Source: Verrucomicrobia bacterium Ga0077533
Lineage (GTDB): Bacteria > Verrucomicrobiota > Verrucomicrobiia > Opitutales > Opitutaceae
Assembly (NCBI GenBank): GCA_001464505.1
Contig: LNEH01000183.1
Location: 1 to 42,285 of the forward strand
Length of the DNA stretch: 42,285 bases
Reading direction: 5' to 3'
Shown here: positions 17,968 through 25,798 of the stretch, in pieces
How positions within the stretch are numbered: position 1 is the first letter of the stretch
Layout of the letters: the number at the start of each line of letters is the position of its first letter
The notes under the pieces: model-generated
Told to the model about the DNA's origin: nothing
Seen by the model: only the letters and a program-made list of their open reading frames with translations
Database searches by the model: none
Made by a program: the position numbers and the translations under genes

Positions 17968-18423
17968 TTATCTGCGGGTGGGTTGGGCGATGGGCACCAG
18001 CACGAGCGGGCACGGGGGCTTGCGGATTATCCCGTGGGTCGTGCTGCCGATGATCAGGTCGTAGGCGGCGGTATGCCCATGCGATCCGATCACGAGGTAG
18101 TCGGGCCGGACGGTGGCGGCCGTGCGCAGAATGACGCTGACCGGATCACCCTCATGCATCACCACCTTGGTCGCGGGGCCGCGTTTGTTGAACCACCGGC
18201 CGAGCGCCTCCATCCGGTGGGCGGCGCGCTTGCGGGCCTCGCTGGTGAGACCGATCACCTGGCTCGCGTCGAAGGCGTAGTATTCGCTCATCACCATCGG
18301 GGGAGGCGGCACGACATGCAGGATGACCAGCCGGCCACCGACCGCCTTGGCCAGTTCGGCCGCCACATTGCAGACGCGAACGGTCGCGCCCGAGAGATCA
18401 ACCGGAACCAGGATCTTTTTCAT
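17968..18423 (-). CDS. Universal stress protein, UspA family
   Basis: This is a 151-residue single Usp domain. It starts MKKILVPVDLSGATVRVC (the first strand and nucleotide-contact Asp) and carries the ATP-binding pattern VIGSHGHTAAYDLIIGSTTHGIIRK (G-2X-G-9X-G-S/T type) near the C-terminus, ending PLVLVPI. The ATP-binding subclass is therefore likely. A shared-type promoter ends 8 nt before its ATG, implying a leaderless mRNA. It is divergent from nirK. Confidence 0.92.
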   Translation of the reverse strand: MKKILVPVDLSGATVRVCNVAAELAKAVGGRLVILHVVPPPPMVMSEYYAFDASQVIGLTSEARKRAAHRMEALGRWFNKRGPATKVVMHEGDPVSVILRTAATVRPDYLVIGSHGHTAAYDLIIGSTTHGIIRKPPCPLVLVPIAQPTRR

Positions 18424-18431
18424 GGTGCCCC

Positions 18432-18463
18432 AATATAGCCGATCCCGACGCGGTGCCTGCGCA
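18432..18463 (-). promoter_or_regulatory. TGCGCA-N20-TATATT promoter for the stress protein, leaderless
   Basis: On the minus strand TGCGCA (18463-18458) is followed by 20 nt and TATATT (18437-18432). Only 8 nt separate the -10 box from the ATG at 18423, so a Shine-Dalgarno leader cannot fit. Confidence 0.6.
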
Positions 18464-18508
18464 TCGATTGGCGCAGACTCGGCTAATCTTGCTGCGGGTC
18501 AGTAACGC

Positions 18509-18541
18509 CGCGCGGCTGTCCGTCCGGCGGGGCAATATATG
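18509..18541 (+). promoter_or_regulatory. Possible CGCGCG-N21-TATATG promoter for nirK
   Basis: CGCGCG (18509-18514), 21 nt and TATATG (18536-18541) match the shared layout with one mismatch per box, about 60 nt before the nirK ATG. The word GGCAATATAYGC occurs here and again just before the ATG (18589 onward). I see no NNR/FNR-type dyad. Confidence 0.35.
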
Positions 18542-18600
18542 CCCAGCCTTGGGCAAACGGTGCCTTGCTTGCAGGGCGGGTTATTGGCAATATACGCGCC

Positions 18601-20130
18601 ATGAATACTCCACGCAATATTCTCCCCGTGTTTGTGCTGGCCACTCTCGTGCTGGTCGCCGCTTTGCTCACGACCACCGTGATCAAGGCCGCGGAAGGTC
18701 CGGCCGACGCCAAGGGCCCGGTCGTCCTCCCGCTTGATGTGCTCAACCTGCCCGTCGAGCAGGCCATCCTCACCGCGCCGCCGCGGGTGCCGCCACCGAT
18801 CAACCGCAAGTATCCGGCGCGCGTCGTCGTCAACCTCGAGGTGCGCGAGGTCGTGGGCCGGCTCGCCGACGGCGTCGAATACACCTTCTGGACCTATGGC
18901 GGCAGCGTGCCCGGCTCGTTCATCCGCATCCGCGAGGGCGACGTGGTGGAGTTCCACCTCAACAACCACCCGTCCTCGAAGCTCCCCCACAACATCGACC
19001 TGCACGCCGTCACCGGCCCCGGCGGCGGCGCGACCTCGACGTTCACGGCGCCAGGCCACAGCTCGCAGTTCACTTTCCAGGCGTTGAACCCCGGCCTCTA
19101 CGTTTACCACTGCGCCACCGCGCCCGTGCCGATGCACGTCGGCAACGGCATGTATGGCCTCATCCTGGTCGAACCCAAGGGCGGGATGCCCAAGGTGGAC
19201 AAGGAATACTACGTCATGCAGGGCGAGTTCTACACCACCGGCAAATACGGCGAGGAAGGCCTGCAATCCTTCGACATGGCCAAGGCCATCGACGAACGCC
19301 CGCCCTACATCGTGTTCAATGGCTCTGTCGGTTCCCTGGTCGGGGACAAGGCCATCACCGCCAATGTCGGTGAGCACGTCCGTCTCTATTTTGGGGTCGG
19401 CGGGCCGAACGTGACCTCCTCCTTCCACGTCATCGGTGAAATCTTTGACAAGGTCTGGCCCGAAGGCGGCACAAAATGGATCCAGGAAAACGTGCAGACC
19501 ACGCTCGTGCCCTCCGGCGGCGCGACGCTCGTCGAGTTCAAGGTCGATGTGCCCGGCACCTTCATCCTCGTGGACCACTCGCTCACCCGGGCGTTCAACA
19601 AGGGCGCGCTCGGCATGCTCAAGGTCGCCGGCGCGGAGAACCGCGTCATCTACTCCGGCAAGGAGATTGACGCCATCTATCTCGGCGCGCAGGCCGAGGC
19701 GGGCTCCGAATCCGCGAAGCGCGAGGCCGAGCTGCAGGAGCTGTTCACCATCGAGCTCAAGACCAATCCCCGGATCGCCGGGCTCACGAAGGAAATCCGG
19801 GCGGAGAAAGGCAAGCAGGTTTACATGGGCCTCTGCGTCTCCTGCCATCAGGTCGATGGCAAGGGCCTGCCCGCCGTCTTCCCCCCGTTGGCCGCCTCGG
19901 ACTACATGCTGGCCGACCGCGATCGCGCCATCCGCACCATCCTCCAGGGTCTCAGCGGTCCCATCACGGTCAACGGGGTGGCCTTCAACAGCGTCATGCC
20001 GCCGCTGGAGGCGGTGCTGACCGACACGCAGATCGCGGATGTGCTGACCTACGTCTTCAACGCCTGGGGCAACCAGGGCGACGCGTTCACCACGGACCAG
20101 GTGAAGGCCATCCGCACTCAGATCCACTGA
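18601..20130 (+). CDS. nirK: Copper nitrite reductase with C-terminal cytochrome c domain
   Basis: This is a 509-residue exported enzyme reducing nitrite to nitric oxide in denitrification. After an N-terminal signal segment, two cupredoxin domains carry a full ligand set: His130 and His135 ([10 protein letters not shown]), His170-Cys171 ([13 protein letters not shown]), His179 and Met184, then [11 protein letters not shown] and [11 protein letters not shown] in domain two. That covers type 1 and type 2 copper. A fused class I cytochrome c follows, with C412-V-S-C-H416 and a likely Met ligand in [12 protein letters not shown]. The fusion lets electrons arrive from a periplasmic cytochrome directly. 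Downstream genes for a SUMF1-fold protein and a Sco chaperone follow closely, forming an operon. No NO reductase is visible in the window. Confidence 0.96.
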   Translation: MNTPRNILPVFVLATLVLVAALLTTTVIKAAEGPADAKGPVVLPLDVLNLPVEQAILTAPPRVPPPINRKYPARVVVNLEVREVVGRLADGVEYTFWTYGGSVPGSFIRIREGDVVEFHLNNHPSSKLPHNIDLHAVTGPGGGATSTFTAPGHSSQFTFQALNPGLYVYHCATAPVPMHVGNGMYGLILVEPKGGMPKVDKEYYVMQGEFYTTGKYGEEGLQSFDMAKAIDERPPYIVFNGSVGSLVGDKAITANVGEHVRLYFGVGGPNVTSSFHVIGEIFDKVWPEGGTKWIQENVQTTLVPSGGATLVEFKVDVPGTFILVDHSLTRAFNKGALGMLKVAGAENRVIYSGKEIDAIYLGAQAEAGSESAKREAELQELFTIELKTNPRIAGLTKEIRAEKGKQVYMGLCVSCHQVDGKGLPAVFPPLAASDYMLADRDRAIRTILQGLSGPITVNGVAFNSVMPPLEAVLTDTQIADVLTYVFNAWGNQGDAFTTDQVKAIRTQIH

Positions 20131-20150
20131 GCGAATCTGGCGCCGACATC

Positions 20151-21008
20151 ATGCCCGCCGCCACTTCAGGGCCGCCTGAGGTCCCCGCCGTTTGTAACGT
20201 ATTACGTTACAAATGGGCCGGGGGGGTGTGCGCGCTGCTGCTGGGCGTGATGACGGCGGGCGGGGCAGTAAAAAATCAAAAACCCGAAACCGATGATGCC
20301 GCCATGCGGCTCATCCCGGCGGGCATCTACGTGCCGCTGCAGCGCACGACCAAGGAAGCGGCGGAGGTGGCGGTCGGCTCGTTTCTGCTCGACGAACGGC
20401 CGGTCACCAATGCGGAGTTTCTGGCGTTCGTGACGGACCATCCGCATTGGCGCCGCTCGCAGGTGAGCGGGCTTTTTGCCGACTCCTCCTACCTGGAGCA
20501 CTGGGCCGGCGACCTCGCACTGGGGCCGCAGGCGCCGCCGGCCGCGCCCGTCGTCCGCGTTTCGTGGTTTGCGGCCCGCGCCTACGCCCGCTGGGCCGGC
20601 CGGCGCCTGCCGACCACCGCCGAGTGGGAACTGGCGGCCGCCGCCGGTTACTCGCGGCCCGACGGCCGGAACGATCCCGAGCAGAAGCGCGACCTCTATG
20701 CCTGGCTCGCGCGTCCGGTGCCCGCGGTGCATACGGCGGCCGCCGCCGCCCGACCCGACTTCCACGGCGTGCGGGGCCTGCACGGCCTCGTCTGGGAGTG
20801 GGTCGATGATTTCAACACCGCCATGGTCACCGGTGAATCGCGGGGCGATGCCGGACTCGAACGCGACCTCTTCTGCGGGGCCGGCTCGGTCGGGGCCAAG
20901 GATCCGTCGGACTACGCCGCCTTCATGCGCGCCGCGCTGCGCTCCTCCCTCAAGGCCAACAACACCACGACCTCCCTCGGCTTCCGCTGCGCCAAAAACC
21001 TCCCATGA
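20151..21008 (+). CDS. SUMF1/formylglycine-generating-enzyme-fold protein
   Basis: This is a 285-residue protein. After a membrane or signal segment at about residues 21-40 comes a SUMF1 (FGE-sulfatase) domain: MRLIPAGIYVPL, DERPVTNAEFLAFV, PVVRVSWFAARAYARWAGRRLPT, TAEWELAAAAG, GLVWEWVDDF and the ending TTSLGFRCAKN. The catalytic Cys pair of true FGE is not evident. Such proteins often lie in nirK or nosZ operons, and a role in nitrite reductase maturation is inferred from position only. The next gene overlaps its stop by ATGA. A 23-bp palindrome is embedded in its N-terminal coding part. Confidence 0.85.
   Translation: MPAATSGPPEVPAVCNVLRYKWAGGVCALLLGVMTAGGAVKNQKPETDDAAMRLIPAGIYVPLQRTTKEAAEVAVGSFLLDERPVTNAEFLAFVTDHPHWRRSQVSGLFADSSYLEHWAGDLALGPQAPPAAPVVRVSWFAARAYARWAGRRLPTTAEWELAAAAGYSRPDGRNDPEQKRDLYAWLARPVPAVHTAAAAARPDFHGVRGLHGLVWEWVDDFNTAMVTGESRGDAGLERDLFCGAGSVGAKDPSDYAAFMRAALRSSLKANNTTTSLGFRCAKNLP
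20191..20213. repeat. 23-bp palindrome inside the SUMF1 gene, copy 1
   Basis: The arm TTTGTAACGTA is followed by a single T and its exact reverse complement. It is read through in frame as FVTYYVTN-like alternatives in other genes and here encodes VCNVLRYK, just before the hydrophobic export segment. The same sequence occurs at 34958 and a compensated variant at 35092, both inside ccoI. Confidence 0.9.
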
Positions 21009-21607
21009 AAACCTTCCTGTCCACCGTCGCCGGCCTTTGTCTAGCGAGTTGTCTCTTTGCCGCCGAATCGGCGAAAAAACCCGACGCCTGCTGCGCGGCG
21101 ATGGCCGCCACGCCATTCACCCGGAATTCACTTTACCAACTCGGGGCGACATTCACCGATGACACGGATCACTCAGTCGCGCTCGCCTCGTTGCGCGGCC
21201 GGCCCGTCGTGCTCAACATGTTTTTCGCCTCGTGCGGCTACGCTTGCCCGCTGACTGTCACCGACCTGCTCGCCATCCAGGACCGGTTGCCGGCCGAACT
21301 GCGCGCCCAGACCGTCTTTGTCCTTGTCTCCTTTGATGTCGCCCGGGACACCACCGAAGTGCTGGCGAAGTATCGCACGCAGCGCGGGCTCGACGGCCAG
21401 TGGGTGCTGCTCCGCGGGGATGACGACTCCGTGCGCGAACTGGCGGCCCTCGTCGGGGTGAAATACAAGCAGGAGACCGACGGCATGTTTGCCCACTCGA
21501 ACCTCGTCACCATCCTCAATCGCGAGGGCGAGATCGTTCACCAGCGTCAGGGGCTGAAGGGCGGTCTCGACGAGGCCGCCACCGCACTCGTTGCGATAGG
21601 CCGTTGA
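21005..21607 (+). CDS. Sco1/SenC-type copper chaperone
   Basis: This is a 200-residue thioredoxin-fold protein with an N-terminal export signal; LASC near residue 16 could be a lipobox. The copper-binding CX3CP motif (FFASCGYACPLT) and the distal His in FAHSN are present, as in Sco proteins that deliver copper or reduce metal-site thiols. It starts inside the stop of the SUMF1 gene (ATGA). Being in the nirK operon suggests it loads the nitrite reductase copper sites, although it could also serve the cbb3 oxidase encoded 6 kb away. Confidence 0.9.
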   Translation: MKTFLSTVAGLCLASCLFAAESAKKPDACCAAMAATPFTRNSLYQLGATFTDDTDHSVALASLRGRPVVLNMFFASCGYACPLTVTDLLAIQDRLPAELRAQTVFVLVSFDVARDTTEVLAKYRTQRGLDGQWVLLRGDDDSVRELAALVGVKYKQETDGMFAHSNLVTILNREGEIVHQRQGLKGGLDEAATALVAIGR

Positions 21608-21688
21608 AATTTCGCGCCTGCCAATAAGCGGGATCATCCACGCCACGCTGAACGCCGGGAGGGAGTCAGCATGCAGTCCGCCCGTGTG

Positions 21689-22285
21689 TCAGGGGAAAAT
21701 CCTCTGCGCCGTCCAGCCGCCCTTTGTCCGGGTGAAGCGGACGCGTTCATGCAGGCGGAAAGGTTTTTCGTGCCAGAACTCGATGTGTTCCGGGACGACG
21801 CGGTAGCCGGACCAGTGGGGCGGGCGGGGCACGGCGCCGAGGCCGTAGCGCAGCGCGACCGCCGCGCAGTTGCGTTCCAATTCGAATTGGTCGGCCATCG
21901 GGCGCGATTGGTGCGACGCCCAGGCGCCGATCTGGCTGAGCCGCGGCCGCGTGGCAAAATAGGCATCAGCGTCGTCGTCGCTCACGCGTTCCACCCGGCC
22001 GGAGACGCGGACCTGACGCTTGAGCGAATTCCAATAAAAGCAAAGTGCGGCCCGGGGATTGACCGAGAGATCGGCGGCCTTCGGGCTGGCGAGGTTGGTG
22101 TAGAAGACAAAACCGTGCTCATCAACGCCCTTGAGGAGCAACATGCGCACCTGGGGCGCCCCGTCGGCGCCGGCCGTCGCCACGGCCATGGCGGTCGGTT
22201 CGGGCGCGCCGATTTTCACCGCCTCGCCGAGCCACACCACAAACTGGGCGATCGGATCCTGGGAGACGGAAGGGATGGAACTCAT
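21689..22285 (-). CDS. pdxH: Pyridoxamine 5'-phosphate oxidase
   Basis: This is a 198-residue FMN enzyme that oxidises pyridoxamine or pyridoxine phosphate to pyridoxal phosphate. Signatures seen are [50 protein letters not shown], the [15 protein letters not shown] segment, and the C-terminal family block [17 protein letters not shown] and RLHERVRF, ending QRIFP. The length is a little below the usual 210-220 but the domain is complete. Its ATG overlaps the stop of the upstream gene by four bases (ATGA). Confidence 0.95.
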   Translation of the reverse strand: MSSIPSVSQDPIAQFVVWLGEAVKIGAPEPTAMAVATAGADGAPQVRMLLLKGVDEHGFVFYTNLASPKAADLSVNPRAALCFYWNSLKRQVRVSGRVERVSDDDADAYFATRPRLSQIGAWASHQSRPMADQFELERNCAAVALRYGLGAVPRPPHWSGYRVVPEHIEFWHEKPFRLHERVRFTRTKGGWTAQRIFP

Positions 22286-22770
22286 GCCCCGGTCGACATG
22301 CGGGACTGGCTTGGTCGCTTCTGGGCGGTGGCCAGCTTGGGTGTATGACGCTTGCGCCGTGGCTTGGCGGGTTGCTTGCTGATGGCGCCCCACGCCTGGA
22401 TTTCGCGCTGGGTCAGGTTGTTGATCACCTGCTTGAGGCTGCCAAACGAGGTGTCGCGGGTCGCCGGATCCAGTGAGTCCATCTCGGCCTGCACCAGGAC
22501 GAGGCTTTCCAGCAGAGCTTGCTCGCCGGCGCGGAAGTAGGCCCGCCACGGGCTGGGCCCATCGGACCGGGCCGAACCCACGTCGGGTTTGTGGGGCAGG
22601 GGTTGGCCCAAGGCGGCGAAGATCTCGTCGAGGGATTGATCCAGGGCGAACACCAGCGTGTCGGGGTTCGCCAGCGGGGTGGTCACCTTCTCGATGCGGA
22701 GCAGGGCTTCCCAGCGCCCGCGGATCTGCGCCCGGCGCCCCTGCAGCGCCTTGATGATTTTCTCATACAT
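22282..22770 (-). CDS. Hypothetical helical protein upstream of pdxH
   Basis: This 162-residue protein has no recognised family. It starts [20 protein letters not shown] and appears all-alpha, rich in Leu, Ala and Glu to residue 125, then has a strongly basic Lys/Arg/Gln tail ([13 protein letters not shown]) that could bind nucleic acid. It overlaps pdxH by ATGA and therefore shares its transcript. The ATG at 22770 lies only 9 nt from a predicted -10 box. A regulatory or stress role is possible, but nothing in the sequence proves it. Confidence 0.75.
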   Translation of the reverse strand: MYEKIIKALQGRRAQIRGRWEALLRIEKVTTPLANPDTLVFALDQSLDEIFAALGQPLPHKPDVGSARSDGPSPWRAYFRAGEQALLESLVLVQAEMDSLDPATRDTSFGSLKQVINNLTQREIQAWGAISKQPAKPRRKRHTPKLATAQKRPSQSRMSTGA

Positions 22771-22779
22771 GTCGGGCCC

Positions 22780-22812
22780 AGTATGCCTCCGCCGGGCCCG
22801 GTCGGCTGCGCA
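22780..22812 (-). promoter_or_regulatory. TGCGCA-N21-CATACT promoter, nearly leaderless
   Basis: On the minus strand TGCGCA (22812-22807), 21 nt and CATACT (22785-22780) lie 9 nt before the ATG at 22770. The upstream hexamer is preceded by AAAAAC, as in the maeA promoter. It drives the helical protein and pdxH. Confidence 0.65.
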
Positions 22813-22856
22813 GTTTTTGTGAACCACTTCGCGTGGGTTGCTGAGCCGCGGGCGGG

Positions 22857-25352
22857 TCAGGCCAGCTCGCACGCCCCACCGGCACAGGCTGCGACGTCCT
22901 TGAGCGCGGTCTCGTCGGATTGCTCCACGAGCCGGGTGTAGTCGACCGGCTGGTATTTCAGCCGGTTCCAGCGCGCCACCTCCTCGTCCGTCTCGACCGC
23001 CTCGCGCGGCGCCTGCGGGTAGCGCTTGGCGCCGTCATGGGCGAACAGGGCGACACCGGTGAAGCCTTCGCGATGGCGCCAGATGTAATCCGCGACAGCG
23101 TCCCACTGGTCCGCCGGCACGGTGCAGGTGTGGGAGACATTGTGGTGCAACCCGGGCGAGTGGGTTCGCTCCGCCTCACCGGCCAGCACCCAGTGCCGCT
23201 GGACGAGCTGCACAAAATGCAGGAAATCCACCGCCCCGATCTCATTGCGCAGGATGGCATGGGCCGGCGCCTCGACCGGGAACGTGAGGACGTCGTCGGT
23301 GTCCGGCCGATAGACCGAGGCCTCGGTCATGTGCGGGTTGGTGGCGTGAAAATGCCGGTAAACGGGGTCGCGGCGGCTGGCCTGCACCCGGCGGAAATAG
23401 TGCCGCGCATGATGCGGATGAATGCCGGAGGCCGCGCCGAGCAGCAATGAGGCCGTGCCCTCGGGCTTGACGCAGGTCACGCGCGCCGCCGGCCGGATGC
23501 CGAGGCATTCGGCGACGATCTGGTTGACCGTCCGGGTCAGGCGCGCCCCGCGCTCCAGCACGGTCGGATTGAAGAGGATCTCCGGGTTGTCCATGAAACC
23601 GCAGATGGAGACGCCGAGCAGCGCGTCGCGCTCGTTGAGATAACGGGTCACCGGCCCCAGGTAAGGGATGTCGGAATAGGCGGCCTGCAGCGTGCCGATG
23701 ACCGCGGCGTCGATGCAGGCGGCGAGAAAGTCGTCCGCGTCATGCAGGGCCGCGCCGTTGATCGTGCTCAGATTGCACATCTGCCAGCCGCTGAGCCGCG
23801 TCCCGGGCTCCACCGGGCCGGTGTAGCCGCAGGCCCGCAGCCGGGCAACCTCCACCGCGTCGTCCAGCTCGCCGCCCACGACGGGATGCAGGCCGATCTC
23901 GCAGCAGGGGTTGCAGCCGTAGTCGGGGTGGTCGGCGAAATAGAAGCCGGGTTCGCCGAACTCCTTCTGGGCGGCGAAGAGCCGGCGGAAGAGCGTGTCG
24001 TCGGCCGCGGCGCGGGGGAGCACGGCGGAGTTGTTCGAGGCGGAGCGCTGCGGGTGCTTTTCAAACCAGTGGCCGGTCTTCGCGCCCATCATCTCCGCAT
24101 CGTCGGGGGAGAACAGGCAGATGGTGGCCGAGCGGCGGATGCCGCCGCTGAGCACCGAGCGGGCGGCGAACATGCAGATGTCGTAGACCTCGAGGGGGCG
24201 GAGCTTGCGGCCGCTGGCGCCGGTGAGCACGGCCTCGATGTCGAGCAGCGCCTGCTTGAGCGGCAGGTGGCCGGGCGCCTTGCCGCCCGAGGTCCGCAGC
24301 GCGCTGCCGCGCGAGCGGACCTGCGAGAAATTGAACTCGGCCTTGAAGCGCTCCAGATGGCTGCGCAGGAGCAGGTGCAGCGCGTCGCCCCAGCCCTCGA
24401 TCGTGTCGCTCACGGCGTGGTGCATGACGGGCAGTTCCAGCTCCTCGCCGCGCACCGGCAGCGGCGGCAGCCGGTCGACGTGGTGGCGCTGCACCGAGAA
24501 GCCGCAGCCCGTGCCCGCCAGCAGCAGGAAAAGGTATTCCCGAAAAAACTCGAGGCGGTCCACCGGGCTGAAGGAGCAGTTGAAAAGCCGCGCGTGGTGG
24601 CGGAGGATGGCCTCGCCGCCGAACTGCAGCGAGCGCATCGAGGGGAGCACGCGCCGGGCGGACACGGCGGCGAACGCCCGGTCGAGGGCCGAGCCCAGCG
24701 TGGCGCCGGTCAGCCACTTGGCGAGCCGCTCCCGGTCCTCCGGGCGCACGGGCGAGTCGTAGCGGGGGGCGGGCAGCGGCCGGTCGAGCCGGGCGGCAAA
24801 AAACTGGCGGTGCATCCCGCGCACGCGCTCCGCGGCCTCCGGGAACAGTTCGCGGCGGCCGAGCTCGGGGCGGTAGCGGGCGTATTTGGCGGTGGCGATG
24901 TAGTCGGCCAGCCCGTTCTCGTCGTAATGATTGAGCCGGCGCGCGGACTTGCGCTCGCGGAAGATGATGTAGGCGCGCGCGACCGCCCACTCGCCCTCGG
25001 CGGCGATGGCCTTCTCGACGTTGTCCTGGATCTGTTCGATGGTCGGGTGCCGGCCGGCGCGGTAGCACAGCTCCGTCATGTGCGCGACCCGCGCGGCGAT
25101 GCGCTGCGCCTTGCGGAAGGTGGCGGGATCGACCCCGTAGCGGGCCGCCGCGTCGTCGCGCGCGGGATTGTCGGAGTGGTCCTGCTGCACCTCCCGGAAG
25201 GCGAGGGCGATGGCGCGCGTGATCTTGGCGAGATCCCAGGGCACCGTGGTGCCGTCGCGCTTGAAGACGCAGCGGTCGGCCGGGGCGATGGCGAGGCTGG
25301 GGGCGGAACGGGTGCTGAACCGGGCGGGCTGGGAAGCGGCGGAGTGGGTCAT
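22857..25352 (-). CDS. nrdJ: Adenosylcobalamin-dependent (class II) ribonucleotide reductase
   Basis: This is an 831-residue enzyme reducing ribonucleotides with a B12-derived thiyl radical. An N-terminal ATP-cone-like part (CVFKRDGTTVPWDLAKITRA) is followed by the catalytic barrel: LFNCSFSPVDRLEFF, LAGTGCGFSVQ, the SGGIRRSATICLF loop, the active-site segment NPCCEIGLHP, and VKPEGTASLLLGAASGIHPHH. The C-terminus ends with a redox pair CAGGAC (CX4C). The residue after the active-site Cys is Cys where Gly is usual (NPCGE), a mild oddity. B12 dependence allows DNA synthesis with or without oxygen. The promoter region holds a perfect palindrome just above the -10 box. Confidence 0.94.
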   Translation of the reverse strand: MTHSAASQPARFSTRSAPSLAIAPADRCVFKRDGTTVPWDLAKITRAIALAFREVQQDHSDNPARDDAAARYGVDPATFRKAQRIAARVAHMTELCYRAGRHPTIEQIQDNVEKAIAAEGEWAVARAYIIFRERKSARRLNHYDENGLADYIATAKYARYRPELGRRELFPEAAERVRGMHRQFFAARLDRPLPAPRYDSPVRPEDRERLAKWLTGATLGSALDRAFAAVSARRVLPSMRSLQFGGEAILRHHARLFNCSFSPVDRLEFFREYLFLLLAGTGCGFSVQRHHVDRLPPLPVRGEELELPVMHHAVSDTIEGWGDALHLLLRSHLERFKAEFNFSQVRSRGSALRTSGGKAPGHLPLKQALLDIEAVLTGASGRKLRPLEVYDICMFAARSVLSGGIRRSATICLFSPDDAEMMGAKTGHWFEKHPQRSASNNSAVLPRAAADDTLFRRLFAAQKEFGEPGFYFADHPDYGCNPCCEIGLHPVVGGELDDAVEVARLRACGYTGPVEPGTRLSGWQMCNLSTINGAALHDADDFLAACIDAAVIGTLQAAYSDIPYLGPVTRYLNERDALLGVSICGFMDNPEILFNPTVLERGARLTRTVNQIVAECLGIRPAARVTCVKPEGTASLLLGAASGIHPHHARHYFRRVQASRRDPVYRHFHATNPHMTEASVYRPDTDDVLTFPVEAPAHAILRNEIGAVDFLHFVQLVQRHWVLAGEAERTHSPGLHHNVSHTCTVPADQWDAVADYIWRHREGFTGVALFAHDGAKRYPQAPREAVETDEEVARWNRLKYQPVDYTRLVEQSDETALKDVAACAGGACELA

Positions 25353-25371
25353 GGCGGCGAAAAGCGGTCAC

Positions 25372-25395
25372 AGTATCCGGGAAAATTTTTTCCCG
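25372..25395 (-). promoter_or_regulatory. nrdJ promoter with an 18-bp palindromic operator
   Basis: A GATACT -10-like box (minus strand, 25377-25372) lies 19 nt before the ATG. Immediately upstream, 25378-25395 is a perfect palindrome: CGGGAAAA, two bases, TTTTCCCG. It covers the -35/-10 spacer, so a bound protein would block RNA polymerase. It does not resemble the NrdR box. No cobalamin riboswitch is seen. Confidence 0.5.
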
Positions 25396-25465
25396 CTAAC
25401 CATTCCTTGCGAAAAGAAATTTATTTTAGCGCATAAATTGTTTTTCGGCCTTCACCGGGGATATT

Positions 25466-25603
25466 TGCCGTCGGGTAGTGGGTCAGTTTGATTCTATCTG
25501 GGTGCCGAGGCTTTTGTAGGTCGGGGTTTATCCCCGACATGTGGCGGTTGACTGTCGGGCATAAAGCCCGACCTACAGCAAACTGACCCACTACCTGCCG
25601 GCG
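25466..25603. mobile_element. 122-bp MITE-like element with nested palindromes
   Basis: Perfect 17-bp terminal inverted repeats (GGTAGTGGGTCAGTTTG at 25474-25490 and its complement at 25579-25595) bound a 122-bp element. Flanking octamers TGCCGTCG and TGCCGGCG match at seven of eight bases and could be a target duplication. Inside are two hairpins, 25515-25539 and 25553-25577, of the TGTAGGTCGGG type with balanced GGGG/CCCC versus GGGC/GCCC stems. There is no coding capacity. Confidence 0.6.
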
Positions 25604-25798
25604 CCCCGGCTTGACCTCCCCGTGGGCGGCCTCGCTCAGGGCGGAAGGCGAACCGGCCCGGTGTCCCACGGGCGCGGATCCCCGCGGCGGGGCGCGCCTG
25701 ACGAAAATTTAATTGGCTGTCACGTCCGGCCTTATGCTTGTGCCCCGGGGAATGATTTGAAAGTTGCGCGGGTTGGGGTTGAGGGTATCCAGTAAGGC
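25604..25798. other. Non-coding stretch before the AraC-type regulator
   Basis: This is the remainder of the 446-base gap between nrdJ and the regulator. It has no gene-like frame. TGCGCG at 25765 recalls the shared promoter hexamer but no matching -10 box lies at the right spacing. Confidence 0.4.

Noticed and set aside
15294-18600. FNR/NNR-type boxes upstream of hemN and nirK
   Set aside because: No TTGAT-N4-ATCAA or close variant is present in either upstream region. The YGCGCA promoter explains the sites better.
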